Below are positions 1 through 8,126 of a stretch of 64,000 nt of DNA, one piece after another. Source of the DNA: Salinithrix halophila (GTDB lineage Bacteria > Bacillota > Bacilli > Thermoactinomycetales > DSM-45169); assembly GCF_042650125.1 (NCBI RefSeq), contig NZ_JBHSAP010000018.1, positions 310,001 to 374,000 of the forward strand, given 5' to 3'. The position numbers were made by a program, and so were the translations under genes. A model generated the notes under the pieces. The model saw nothing but the letters and a program-made list of their open reading frames with translations. It did no database searches and had not been told where the DNA came from. Each line of letters begins with the position of its first letter. Position 1 is the first letter of the stretch.

Positions 1-113
1 TCTCTTCCGAGAGCTTCATTGAACAAAAACCATGATTTTTGGGCCATAGTTTAAATAGGGCTTCACCAGGAAATTGATATTTGCCGATCTACCCACTGCG
101 GATGGTGAGTGTT

Positions 114-575
114 ATGCCTATTATCACATTAGAACTCTATATTAAGGCCCCTATCCAAACATGTTTCGATTTATCCCGTAATATTGACGTCCATATGAAA
201 TCAACCTCTCATACACATGAAAAGGCTGTTGCAGGTGTCACAAATGGCCTAATAGGATTAGATGAAAGCGTCACTTGGGAAGCGATTCATTTTGGTCTCA
301 AACAAAGGTTGACGGCTAAGATTACAGCATTTGATCCACCACATTATTTTGTTGATGAAATGGTAGAGGGACCTTTTAAAAGAATCAAACATGAACACTT
401 TTTTGTGGGTTATAAGAATCAAACTAAGATGATTGATAAATTCGATTACACTTCACCCTGGGGATTTCTGGGCAGCATAGCCGATAAACTTTTTTTAGCC
501 AAGTATATGGAAGGTCTTTTGAAAAAAAGAAACTTATATATCAAGGAAATAGCTGAGCAATCCCTTAATAATTGA
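114..575 (+). CDS. SRPBCC-family (START/polyketide cyclase-like) protein
   Basis: This 153-residue protein has the layout of the SRPBCC helix-grip fold: an N-terminal strand (ITLELYIKAP) followed by a helix (TCFDLSRNID), several central strands (VTWEAIHF, RLTAKITAFDPP) and a long C-terminal helix ending in KRNLYIKEIAE. Family members bind hydrophobic ligands in a cavity or act as cyclases; the ligand here cannot be told. I start at the ATG at 114 because the fold begins there, although the ribosome-binding site is weak. It is a single plus-strand gene followed by a strong terminator. Base composition is visibly more AT-rich than in the genes downstream. Family assignment is fairly confident, function unknown. 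Confidence 0.75.
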   Translation: MPIITLELYIKAPIQTCFDLSRNIDVHMKSTSHTHEKAVAGVTNGLIGLDESVTWEAIHFGLKQRLTAKITAFDPPHYFVDEMVEGPFKRIKHEHFFVGYKNQTKMIDKFDYTSPWGFLGSIADKLFLAKYMEGLLKKRNLYIKEIAEQSLNN

Positions 576-646
576 ACCGCACTAAAATGTGCGACAGCCG
601 AGATTCTCAATTTGTCACCATAGACTAAATCCGGCTTCATCACGGA

Positions 647-680
647 AAACACCCCCTGCACTGGAAGGCAGGGGGTGTTT
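647..680 (+). terminator. Rho-independent terminator after the SRPBCC gene
   Basis: A perfect 12-bp stem (AACACCCCCTGC paired with its complement) with an 8-nt loop is followed by a T-run. It closes the transcript of the upstream gene. Confidence 0.85.
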
Positions 681-808
681 TTGGTTTCCCCAAACCCAAA
701 AGGGTAGATCCTACGCTGAACCGTCTAGAGGAAAGTAAGACGAAAGGAGAATATCCGGCGGCCAGATCCGGTGATACAATGGAGAAAATGGAAAGGAGGC
801 TCATCGGA

Positions 809-1246
809 TTGACTTCTCAAACCCAAACCACTCGCTCCCCAAAGGGGCAGGAAAAGCACAATCGCATGGTGGAAGCAGTCGCTAAAGAGCTGGTGCGGAA
901 AGGGTTTTTAATCAAGGCTGATTCTATCGAATGGTCAGATGGCGTCCCCCCCGTCCTTGGAGAAAATTTTAAACCCGATATCATCGCCTTCAAGGATTCC
1001 ATCTTCCATATTATCGAAGTCGAGACTTGCTCCACTTTTCAAAGCGCGGAAACCGCCCATCAATTGCAGATCTTCAGCGGGAAGGGAAAGACCACCGTCA
1101 TCGTTCCCACCGTTTGCAGAAGTCGTACTGATTTGGTGTTAAAGATGCGTGAATCTCTTCGGGAATGGGGACTGCAGTCCGTTAAGATTGGAACCTGTGA
1201 TCCTGCTACGGGCAAGGTTGAACTGCCTAGAGAAATGGATGCGTGA
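809..1246 (+). CDS. PD-(D/E)XK nuclease-like hypothetical protein
   Basis: About 145 residues from a TTG start at 809, chosen because AAGGAGG lies 9 nt upstream; an in-frame ATG at 779 has no such site. The centre carries a nuclease-like signature: FKPDIIAF, a short turn, then HIIEVET, which matches the D...ExK/ExE core of PD-(D/E)XK folds (the last charged residue is Glu-Thr rather than Lys, so catalysis is uncertain). The next helix (AETAHQLQIFSG) and strand (TTVIVPTVC) fit the rest of such a core. A NERD- or resolvase-like DNA-binding or DNA-cleaving role is inference. It stands alone before a terminator and convergent to aspB. I do not recognise a named family. Confidence 0.6.
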   Translation: MTSQTQTTRSPKGQEKHNRMVEAVAKELVRKGFLIKADSIEWSDGVPPVLGENFKPDIIAFKDSIFHIIEVETCSTFQSAETAHQLQIFSGKGKTTVIVPTVCRSRTDLVLKMRESLREWGLQSVKIGTCDPATGKVELPREMDA

Positions 1247-1347
1247 CAAAGCCGCTCATTTTCTCTGGACAGCACGGATCCTCCCTCCTGGGGCCGCCTC
1301 TCAGCCCCGACCGCTTCTACCCTCCTTCAGCATAAATCCCAAAGTTC

Positions 1348-1386
1348 AAAAGAGCCTCCCGCCTGGCCTGGCAAGGAGGTTCTTTT
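1348..1386 (+). terminator. Terminator between the nuclease-like gene and aspB
   Basis: A 12-bp hairpin (AAAAGAGCCTCC with GGAGGTTCTTTT). The single non-Watson-Crick pair is G-U in plus-strand RNA but C-A in minus-strand RNA, so it fits best as the terminator of the plus-strand gene; it may also serve the convergent aspB. Confidence 0.6.
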
Positions 1387-1396
1387 GGTGGTGCCA

Positions 1397-2578
1397 TCAG
1401 GAACGGGTTTGGGTGAAACGCTCCATCCGGTCCATCGCTTCTTTCAACTGATCCATGGAAGTGGCGTAGGAGATTCGAACATGATCGGGAAAGCCAAAGG
1501 CTGAACCTGGAACCATCGCCACCTTTTCTTCTTTCAGGAGGGCTTTCACCCAGGCATCTGCATTCTCAAAGCCTCCACGGGCAGCCGCTTCCTTGACATT
1601 GGCGAACACATAGAAGGCTCCCTCAGGAGTGGCGCATTTTACACCGGCCATCTGTTGCAGCCGCCCCAAAACATAATCACGACGTTGGCGGAAAGCGGCC
1701 AGCATGTTCCGGACGGGCTCCTGATCTCCCGTCAAAGCTTCCAAAGCAGCATATTGAGCGATCGAAGTCGGGTTGGATGTGCTGTGGCTGGAGAGGCTGG
1801 ACATCCCCTTGATGATACGGGAATCCCCTGCCGCATACCCGATCCGCCAACCTGTCATCGAATACGTCTTAGACACCCCGTTGATGACAATCGTTCGTTC
1901 CTTCAATTCGGGGCTGAGCGAAGCGATGCTGACGGATGTTTCGTCTCCGTAAATGAGATCTTCATAGATCTCATCGGATATGATGAGAAGTTCTTTATCC
2001 AAACACACCTGGCCAAGAGCCTCCAGCTCTTCCCGGCTATACATGGATCCGGTCGGATTGGAGGGGCTATTAATTAAGAAGGCGACCGTTTTATCGGTGA
2101 CGGCTTCCTTCACCTGATCAGGCGTCACCTTGAACTGGTTCTCTTCCAAACCCTCGATAATCACCGGCACCCCACCGGCCAGTTTTACCTGCTCGATGTA
2201 ACTCACCCAGTAAGGGGCTGGGATAATCACTTCATCCCCTTCGTCCAGGATGACCTGAAATAGGTTGTAAAGGGCGTGTTTAGCCCCCACTGTCACCACA
2301 ATCTGATCCGTCTCATAGTGCAAGCCGTTGTCGTTCTTAAATTTAGCGACAATCGCTTCTTTCAGTTCAGCGATACCACCTGCAGGGGTATATTTGGTCA
2401 GACCTTCTCGCATCGCTTTGTCGGCAGCTTCTAGGATATGGTCCGGCGTGTTGAAATCGGGTTCACCCGCACCCAGTACGATGACATCGTGGCCTTGTTT
2501 TTTTAATTCCTTAGCAGTAGCAGTAATTTCGATCGTTTTTGAAGGCGTCAGACTTTGTACCCTACGGGACAATTTCAT
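1397..2578 (-). CDS. aspB: Aspartate aminotransferase (class I PLP aminotransferase)
   Basis: 393 residues, the usual length of the Bacillus AspB-type (class Ib) enzyme, which exchanges amino groups between aspartate and 2-oxoglutarate using pyridoxal phosphate in the cytoplasm. Visible landmarks are the N-terminal LGAGEPDFNTPDHI substrate loop, NSPSNPTGSMYSREEL in the cofactor pocket, ISDEIYEDLIY with the PLP-ring Asp/Tyr, the Schiff-base lysine in VSKTYSMTGWRIGY, and the C-terminal carboxylate-binding Arg in VRISYATS. It lies downstream of ackA and hbd in the same orientation with a hairpin between. In B. subtilis aspB sits near dinG/asnS, so the local context differs. Confidence 0.93.
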   Translation of the reverse strand: MKLSRRVQSLTPSKTIEITATAKELKKQGHDVIVLGAGEPDFNTPDHILEAADKAMREGLTKYTPAGGIAELKEAIVAKFKNDNGLHYETDQIVVTVGAKHALYNLFQVILDEGDEVIIPAPYWVSYIEQVKLAGGVPVIIEGLEENQFKVTPDQVKEAVTDKTVAFLINSPSNPTGSMYSREELEALGQVCLDKELLIISDEIYEDLIYGDETSVSIASLSPELKERTIVINGVSKTYSMTGWRIGYAAGDSRIIKGMSSLSSHSTSNPTSIAQYAALEALTGDQEPVRNMLAAFRQRRDYVLGRLQQMAGVKCATPEGAFYVFANVKEAAARGGFENADAWVKALLKEEKVAMVPGSAFGFPDHVRISYATSMDQLKEAMDRMERFTQTRS

Positions 2579-2626
2579 TGATCGCGCTTCTCCTCTCTGA
2601 TTCAGTACATGGGATGGGAGTATTGT

Positions 2627-2659
2627 AACACAGACCGGCTCCGCTGTGGGCCGGTCTGT
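2627..2659 (-). terminator. Hairpin between ackA and aspB
   Basis: Ten-base inverted repeat (ACAGACCGGC and complement) directly after the ackA stop codon. There is no clear T-run on the minus strand, so it may be a weak terminator or an mRNA 3'-stabilising hairpin. Confidence 0.5.
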
Positions 2660-2665
2660 TGTTAT

Positions 2666-3865
2666 TCAATCTCGGACGAGCCGTCGGGTTTCTCTGGCAA
2701 TCATCAGTTCTTCATCGGTGGGGATCACGAGCACCTTCACCTGGGATTCCGGGGTGCTGATCACTTGGGGACCTTTGGGAAGATCCGCATTTTTCTCTCG
2801 ATCCAATTCTACCCCTAGGTAATTCATCCGGTTTACCGTCCATTCGCGGACAATCGAGGCGTTTTCCCCCACACCAGCTGTAAAGATAATCGCATCGACA
2901 CCGTCTAGCGCCGCTGTATAAGCTCCAATCTGTTTACGTAGTCGATACGTATACATTTCCAGAGCGAGACGGGCATTTTTGTCGCCTTCGAACGCTCCTT
3001 CCGTGATCTCCCGCATGTCGCTGGAGAGACCCGATACTCCCACCAGTCCGCTGTGTTTGTTCATCATCGAAGTCACTTCTCCGAGAGTGAGCTCCTCTTT
3101 CGCCATCACGAAAGGAACGATCGCCGGGTCGATATCTCCGCACCGGGTTCCCATCATCAGACCTTCCAGCGGGGTCATACCCATACTGGTATCGATAGAG
3201 AGCCCGTTTTCAATTGCTGTGCAACTGGCTCCGTTTCCGATATGGCAGGAAATGAGCTTCAACTCTTCCAGCGGCCTGCCGAGAAGCTCTGCTGCCTGGT
3301 GAGCAACATACTGATGGGAAGTTCCATGAAAGCCGTACCGGCGTACCTTGTGCTTCCGATACAATACCCGGGGCAGAGCGTACAAATAACTGTGTGTTGG
3401 CATCGTTTGATGAAAGGCCGTGTCAAATACAGCCACATGGGAAGCGTGGGGAAGGCTATGCTGGGCGGCATCGATTCCCAGGAGGTTGGGTGGGTTGTGC
3501 AGCGGTGCCAAGTCGACATTTTTCTGAATGGCTTGAATCACTTCCTGGTCGATAACCACCGACTGGGCGAAATCCTCTCCCCCATGAACGACTCGATGAC
3601 CAACAGCGCCCACTTCATCGACACTGGCCAGCACCCCTAGCTGATCATCGGTCAAAATGGCGAGCACCTTGTTCAGACCTTGACGGTGATCCAGGATTTC
3701 CGCCGTTTCCACCCATTTCTCTTTACCGGTAACCTGGTGATTAAGGATCGATTGTTCCGACCCAATCCGCTCCACCAAACCCTTGGCGAGAACTTCTTCT
3801 TTTTCCATGTTGTAGAGCTGATATTTGATGGATGAACTGCCACAGTTGATGACCAGAATTTTCAC
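2666..3865 (-). CDS. ackA: Acetate kinase
   Basis: 399 residues, full length for AckA, which interconverts acetyl phosphate + ADP and acetate + ATP. The N-terminal phosphate-binding segment VINCGSSSIKYQLY, the DTAFHQTMP active-site segment, the RRYGFHGTSH signature and the adenosine motif FTAGVGENA are all present. The start overlaps the stop of the upstream hydroxyacyl-CoA dehydrogenase gene by 4 nt, so the two are translationally coupled. The usual partner pta (phosphotransacetylase) is not adjacent; pairing with a hydroxyacyl-CoA dehydrogenase suggests either acyl-CoA overflow metabolism or a kinase with broader substrate use (inference). Confidence 0.95.
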   Translation of the reverse strand: MKILVINCGSSSIKYQLYNMEKEEVLAKGLVERIGSEQSILNHQVTGKEKWVETAEILDHRQGLNKVLAILTDDQLGVLASVDEVGAVGHRVVHGGEDFAQSVVIDQEVIQAIQKNVDLAPLHNPPNLLGIDAAQHSLPHASHVAVFDTAFHQTMPTHSYLYALPRVLYRKHKVRRYGFHGTSHQYVAHQAAELLGRPLEELKLISCHIGNGASCTAIENGLSIDTSMGMTPLEGLMMGTRCGDIDPAIVPFVMAKEELTLGEVTSMMNKHSGLVGVSGLSSDMREITEGAFEGDKNARLALEMYTYRLRKQIGAYTAALDGVDAIIFTAGVGENASIVREWTVNRMNYLGVELDREKNADLPKGPQVISTPESQVKVLVIPTDEELMIARETRRLVRD

Positions 3866-4758
3866 CGGGCTTCCCCCTCCTTTAGGCGGTCGCCGTCTTC
3901 ATCGTAGCGGAAAAAGCCTTCCCCTGTCTTTACACCTAAATGGCCGGCACGCACCAGCTTCTTTAAGAGAGGAGCGGGACGGAACTTTGTGTCTCCGTAT
4001 TCCCGGAACAGACCCTCTAGGGCAGCTAAAACCGAATCCAGTCCGAAACGGTCCGCCATTTCCAGAGGACCGTAGGGGAACTGATACCCCCGTTTCATCG
4101 CCGTATCGATATCTTCAGGGGTGGCCACCCCCTCCATCGAGGTATAGAGAGCTTCGTTAATGAGTGTAACGATGAGACGGGTGGTAACGAAACCGGGAGA
4201 TTCAAAGACTTCCACACCGGTAAGGTGGAGAATCTCCAGAAAGCTGCTGGCTTTCTCCACCGTTGTGGTACTCGTCTTCAACCCGCGCACGATCTCAACG
4301 AGATCAACACGGGTGCTGGGATGAAGAAAATGAAGGCCAATGACCCGATCCGGACAACGGGTGACGGCGGCCAGCTCCGTCAGGCTCAGGGTGGAGGTGT
4401 TGCTGGACAGAATGACATGTTCCGGGCACAAGTGGTCACAGCGGGCGAATACCTCTTTTTTTATCGCCAGATTCTCCGTAACCGTCTCGATGACAAAATC
4501 CGCCCGAGAGAGGGCGGAATCATCCGCTGTGAACGTAATTTTATCGAGGGTCAGCTTTTTCTCCGCCTGGGTGATCCCCCATTTGGAAAGCTGCTTGTCC
4601 AGGCTTATTTCCACATGATGGCGAGCATCCCGAGCCAATGCTTCGGATTTTTCGATGACCGTCACATCAAACCCCTTTTTCGAAAGGAGTTCGGCGATCC
4701 CCTGTCCCATCGTCCCTCCACCGTACACAACAATATGCTGAATCTCTGACAAAACCAT
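3862..4758 (-). CDS. 3-hydroxybutyryl-CoA dehydrogenase-type 3-hydroxyacyl-CoA dehydrogenase
   Basis: 298 residues, slightly longer than the typical 282-290. Residues about 10-40 form the NAD-binding Rossmann fold (VYGGGTMGQGIAELLSKKG). The catalytic His lies in GLHFLHPS and is followed by LVEIVRG. The C-terminal helical domain contains FVTTRLIVTLINEALY and the family ending HLGVKTGEGFFRYD. It oxidises (S)-3-hydroxyacyl-CoA to 3-ketoacyl-CoA with NAD(P). The gene follows the FtsH-like protease by 17 nt and overlaps ackA, so it is probably cotranscribed with ackA. B. subtilis MmgB is the closest named relative I can suggest; substrate length is not deducible. Confidence 0.9.
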   Translation of the reverse strand: MVLSEIQHIVVYGGGTMGQGIAELLSKKGFDVTVIEKSEALARDARHHVEISLDKQLSKWGITQAEKKLTLDKITFTADDSALSRADFVIETVTENLAIKKEVFARCDHLCPEHVILSSNTSTLSLTELAAVTRCPDRVIGLHFLHPSTRVDLVEIVRGLKTSTTTVEKASSFLEILHLTGVEVFESPGFVTTRLIVTLINEALYTSMEGVATPEDIDTAMKRGYQFPYGPLEMADRFGLDSVLAALEGLFREYGDTKFRPAPLLKKLVRAGHLGVKTGEGFFRYDEDGDRLKEGEAR

Positions 4759-4775
4759 TCTCCTTCCTGCAAACG

Positions 4776-6281
4776 TCAGCTGCTGATGGGAACCGGCTCT
4801 TTTGTATATCGTTCGAGAAGGCTTCGGAACTGCTCTCCAGAGAGCACTTCTTCCTTCAACAATATATCCAGAGCCTGCTCAAACACTTCTGAGTATCGGT
4901 TCAGGAGATGAACCGTCTCTTTATGAAGTTCCTTTAGGATTTTAGCAGATTCCTGATGCAGTGTCTCGTTGCTTACCAAATCTTTATCGATAATTCCCAG
5001 ATCCGACAAACCCGCCTCAATCAGCGTACGGGTATAGCGGTTGGCTTGATCATAGTCGTTCTGGGCACCGGTGGAGCGGTTACCGTAGATCTGCTCTTCC
5101 GCAGCGGCTCCTGCTAAGCAAACCATAATTTGGTCCTCGATCTGCTTGCGAGTGTAAAGATACCGGTCTTGCCCTGGATGATGCCGTACATAGCCAAGTG
5201 CCTGGCCGCGGGGAGCGAGTGAAACCTGAGAAACAGATTTTGGTCGAACCCACTCGGAAATGATCGCGTGGCCCAATTCGTGGATGGCCACTCGTTCCCG
5301 CTCTTCCTGCGTCGCTTCCCGGTCGGTCTTTTCCCCCATCATAACTTTGTCGATAGCTTGGGAGAGATGTTCCTGGCGGATGACTACACTACCATCCCGC
5401 ATCGCATAGATGGCAGCTTCGTTAGTTAAGCTTTCCAGTTGCGCCCCGGAAAAGCCAAAGGTCTCGATAGCCGTCTGCTCAATATCCACTTCCTCCGCCA
5501 TCGGTTTGTTTTCCGTGTGCATACGCAAAATCATCACACGGGCTTTCTTATCCGGCAGGTCCACCGAGATATGCCGGTCAAAGCGCCCAGGTCGGAGAAG
5601 AGCCGAATCCAACATGTCCTTCCGGTTGGTTGCCGCGACCACCAAGACCTGAACCTCCTGGTCCGTGGCGATTCCGTCCATTTCCGTCAGGAGCTGATTC
5701 AACGTCTGATCGTACTCCCGGTGTTGGGCTCCTTCACGCTGCCCGCCGATTACATCAATTTCATCAATGAAAATAATCGCACTGTTCTTGTGGTTTTTCT
5801 TCGCATCGGCTCGGGCTTCTTGAAAGAGCTCCCGAATCCGTTGCGCTCCGACACCCACATACATTTCAACAAATTCGCTGCCGGAGGTTGTCACAAAGAC
5901 CGAATCGGTGTAGTGAGCGGCGGCTTTTGCCATCAGAGTTTTCCCCGTTCCGGGGGGACCGGAGAGAAGAATTCCCTTGATCGGACGAATCCCGTATTCC
6001 CGAATTTTGTTTCGGTGGATGAGGAAATCTAAAGCCTCTTTCAGCTCTTCCTTGGATCGTTGCTGACCGCCGATCTTATCGAAAGAGATGTTAGGGACCG
6101 AATCTTTCCTTTGCATCCGTTTTCCACGACCCAGAGCCGGACTGCCAGCCCGGGCTTTAAAGAGCCACCAGGCCATCCCGGCAATCCCCGCCGTTACCAA
6201 CAAGGGAAGAGGGCTGACACCTTGATAAAGGAGAAAGATAAAAAGTGCCGGTGCCACACCGAAGGCGATTGCTTTACCCAT
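4776..6281 (-). CDS. Short FtsH-like membrane AAA+ metalloprotease
   Basis: 501 residues, much shorter than housekeeping FtsH (about 610-660). Two closely spaced hydrophobic segments (about 8-24 and 27-41) replace the usual two helices separated by an extracytoplasmic domain of about 80 residues, which is absent. The AAA module has Walker A GPPGTGKT (108-115), Walker B IIFIDEID (169-176), arginine fingers in RPGRFDR, and the protease zinc motif HELGH at 334-338, with a third-ligand Asp in GAQNDYDQA. All catalytic residues are therefore present. It overlaps the upstream anchored-protein gene by 8 nt. It looks like a second, specialised FtsH that degrades membrane or cytosolic targets; its adaptor may be the neighbouring anchored protein (inference). 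Confidence 0.88.
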   Translation of the reverse strand: MGKAIAFGVAPALFIFLLYQGVSPLPLLVTAGIAGMAWWLFKARAGSPALGRGKRMQRKDSVPNISFDKIGGQQRSKEELKEALDFLIHRNKIREYGIRPIKGILLSGPPGTGKTLMAKAAAHYTDSVFVTTSGSEFVEMYVGVGAQRIRELFQEARADAKKNHKNSAIIFIDEIDVIGGQREGAQHREYDQTLNQLLTEMDGIATDQEVQVLVVAATNRKDMLDSALLRPGRFDRHISVDLPDKKARVMILRMHTENKPMAEEVDIEQTAIETFGFSGAQLESLTNEAAIYAMRDGSVVIRQEHLSQAIDKVMMGEKTDREATQEERERVAIHELGHAIISEWVRPKSVSQVSLAPRGQALGYVRHHPGQDRYLYTRKQIEDQIMVCLAGAAAEEQIYGNRSTGAQNDYDQANRYTRTLIEAGLSDLGIIDKDLVSNETLHQESAKILKELHKETVHLLNRYSEVFEQALDILLKEEVLSGEQFRSLLERYTKEPVPISS

Positions 6282-6813
6282 TATCCTTCACCTCACTTGC
6301 CGGTTTATGCAGGGGAAGCACCCGATAGAGCCATTGGTTGCCCTGCCTTAGTTCAATATACAGATAACGGTCATCCATCATCACATGGGAGCGGATTCCT
6401 TTGGTGTCTGCTTCTTTAGAAACTGCCTGGGGAATCTGGGTATATCGCTGGAGAGCGATTCCCTCCTTCACCCCAAAATTCATCCGATTCCATGCTTCCT
6501 TCAATTCCCCACCGGCTTTGTCCTCCAGTTTTAGGGAGAGCTTTCGGTCATCGGCGAGGTCTGTCAGTTTCCTCCGCAAGGGGATATAATCCTGTTGCAG
6601 GGAAAATGAAGGTTTGGCCATCAGACGAACCGTGATCTTTTCAGGCTGAATCTGCAGCGAGTAGTCACGGATATGGGATGTTTGAGAGATGGCTTTTTCC
6701 ATCGGAGACTCGATTTGAAACTTCTGATAAGCAAAGTACCCTCCAAATAAGAGGAAGAGGCTGACAACTAAACTCACCACGGCGATAGGCCAGCGGATTG
6801 ATGTCATTGTCAT
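6274..6813 (-). CDS. Hypothetical membrane-anchored protein
   Basis: 179 residues with one N-terminal membrane segment (about 10-28, VVSLVVSLFLLFGGYFAY) and a soluble mixed alpha/beta domain predicted outside the membrane. No cysteine lipobox and no recognised family. It overlaps the start of the FtsH-like gene, so the two are translationally coupled; a partner or modulator of that protease is a reasonable but untested inference. Upstream lies a plausible sigma-A-type promoter. Confidence 0.75.
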   Translation of the reverse strand: MTMTSIRWPIAVVSLVVSLFLLFGGYFAYQKFQIESPMEKAISQTSHIRDYSLQIQPEKITVRLMAKPSFSLQQDYIPLRRKLTDLADDRKLSLKLEDKAGGELKEAWNRMNFGVKEGIALQRYTQIPQAVSKEADTKGIRSHVMMDDRYLYIELRQGNQWLYRVLPLHKPASEVKDNG

Positions 6814-6853
6814 GCCCCCTTTCTACATTCCAAGTTTCATCGTGTTCTAGTAT

Positions 6854-6881
6854 ATCATAGAATATATATCATTCGTGTTAA
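6854..6881 (-). promoter_or_regulatory. Candidate promoter for the FtsH-like gene group
   Basis: On the minus strand TTAACA is separated by 16 nt from TATGAT (one mismatch each to the sigma-A hexamers), in an AT-rich stretch just upstream of the gene starting at 6813. Confidence 0.5.
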
Positions 6882-6902
6882 GGATAAACATGGAATTTAC
6901 AC

Positions 6903-7547
6903 TCATTGGAAACGATAATGCAGGGTCTGGACTTTAGTCCCTTGTAAGGGGATGATTCGGATGGTGAGCTCAGCCGTTTTCTCCGTTTCGGGGTGATACC
7001 AGATTCGGTAGCGAAGGCGGAATTTCCGACTGGCTTTGGTTGCGGCGCCATCATCAAAAGCTCTTCCCATCCAATCTCCCAGCTTTTTACCAAGCACCCC
7101 GGAATCCAGTTGGGTTTCGATTCCTTTGAGCGTTCCTGTTTTCGTCTGCCGATCCGGAAGGCGTTTTGTCCAGGTGACCGATTCCTTAAGGAGGAGAAGA
7201 TGATCCCGAGGAGATAGCAGTCCGAATTGACGATCCCTTAAGGTTTCCTTTTTTTTACCCCGGGACAAAAGGATGACACTTCCTTTTTTCTCGATGGAGA
7301 TCCTTTTTTCCTCTGATGGATCGCTGTATAATCGCCAATCTTCGCCCCGTTGTTCTCCTTTAAATCGGGCTTTTCCATTGAGGACAAGAAAAAACGGGTA
7401 TTGCTTAACCTTGAGTTGTTGTTCCACCTGCTTGACCATCTGGATCTGGGAAGAAGGGGATGATTTTGATGCTTTCTGAGCAACGGGTACCTGACAGCCA
7501 CTAAAATTAGCCATCACCAAAACCAAGGTCAGCAATAAATAACGCAT
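6903..7547 (-). CDS. Hypothetical lipoprotein
   Basis: 214 residues. A signal peptide (MRYLLLTLVLVMANFSGC) ends in a lipobox-like ANFSGC, so Cys18 is the likely lipidated residue. The mature part begins with a Ser/Lys-rich linker and continues into a beta-rich domain with repeated W/Y and basic patches (RFKGEQRGEDWRLYSDP, FRLRYRIWYHPETE). I do not recognise the family. I prefer the ATG at 7547 over the GTG two codons upstream because the AGGAG site is then 8 nt away. It precedes the anchored protein/FtsH-like pair in the same direction but is separated from it by a candidate promoter. Confidence 0.72.
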   Translation of the reverse strand: MRYLLLTLVLVMANFSGCQVPVAQKASKSSPSSQIQMVKQVEQQLKVKQYPFFLVLNGKARFKGEQRGEDWRLYSDPSEEKRISIEKKGSVILLSRGKKKETLRDRQFGLLSPRDHLLLLKESVTWTKRLPDRQTKTGTLKGIETQLDSGVLGKKLGDWMGRAFDDGAATKASRKFRLRYRIWYHPETEKTAELTIRIIPLQGTKVQTLHYRFQ

Positions 7548-7854
7548 GTCCACCGCTCCTTTTTAAAAAATCCTCCTTCTTTTTTCAGTGTACGAAAGGG
7601 CCGCACCCATTATCACCTGGAAAAACAGCGATGCCCGCCAGCTGGGGGACTGGCAGGCATCCAATGCGGAGAATAACAAAGCCTGATCGGAAAAACCAAT
7701 TCCGACCAGCGCGTAGCCAAAAATTCATTGCGGAATGGGTAAACACGGAAACCCTTTGTTGACGGGCTTTATACAGCGCTGCTTCGACAAAAATGTGTTA
7801 GACATCAGGAGATCGGAGAGGGGTGATAATAAGTGACACAAGGAGGTGAGCCAC
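7548..7854. other. Gene-free stretch with two minus-strand RNA hairpins
   Basis: No gene found. Two hairpins, at 7630-7661 and 7684-7708, each contain a pair that is G-U in minus-strand RNA but a mismatch in plus-strand RNA, pointing to minus-strand transcripts. Each is followed on the minus strand by a T-rich stretch (GCTGTTTTTCC and GGCTTTGTTATTC), so they resemble terminators or an attenuated leader for the lipoprotein gene. Confidence 0.5.
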
Positions 7855-8049
7855 ATGGATACGACATCTTCTCCGGGATGGCTCCGTGATCGGCTGGAGA
7901 ACCATTTTACCGGTGAAGAGCTGGAACGGATCCAGGGATACCTACAGGCTGAGACCTGGGCATCCCCCTCCTCGAGAAGGCACAGATGGTCAGACGAGAC
8001 TCTGGAGATCCCGTTGCGTTTCCATCTGGATATTGACATGAAAGTTTGA
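7855..8049 (+). CDS. Small hypothetical protein (64 aa)
   Basis: The ATG at 7855 is preceded by a near-perfect AAGGAGG 8 nt upstream, and the gene is closed by its own terminator, which supports it being real. The product is hydrophilic with a helical N-terminal half (WLRDRLENHFTGEELERIQGYLQ) and ends in HLDIDMKV. No membrane segment, no known domain. It is divergent from the lipoprotein gene and convergent with mtaD. Confidence 0.55.
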   Translation: MDTTSSPGWLRDRLENHFTGEELERIQGYLQAETWASPSSRRHRWSDETLEIPLRFHLDIDMKV

Positions 8050-8097
8050 TTTAGTCCTAGTGTAACTTTATTTCTCCTGCCTATACCCCACACCAAT

Positions 8098-8126
8098 GAT
8101 TCCCTGCCGATGGCGGGAATCTTTTT
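8098..8126 (+). terminator. Terminator after the 64-aa gene
   Basis: GATTCCC/GGGAATC stem with a small internal mismatch, followed on the plus strand by seven T. It abuts the mtaD stop codon. Confidence 0.8.
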
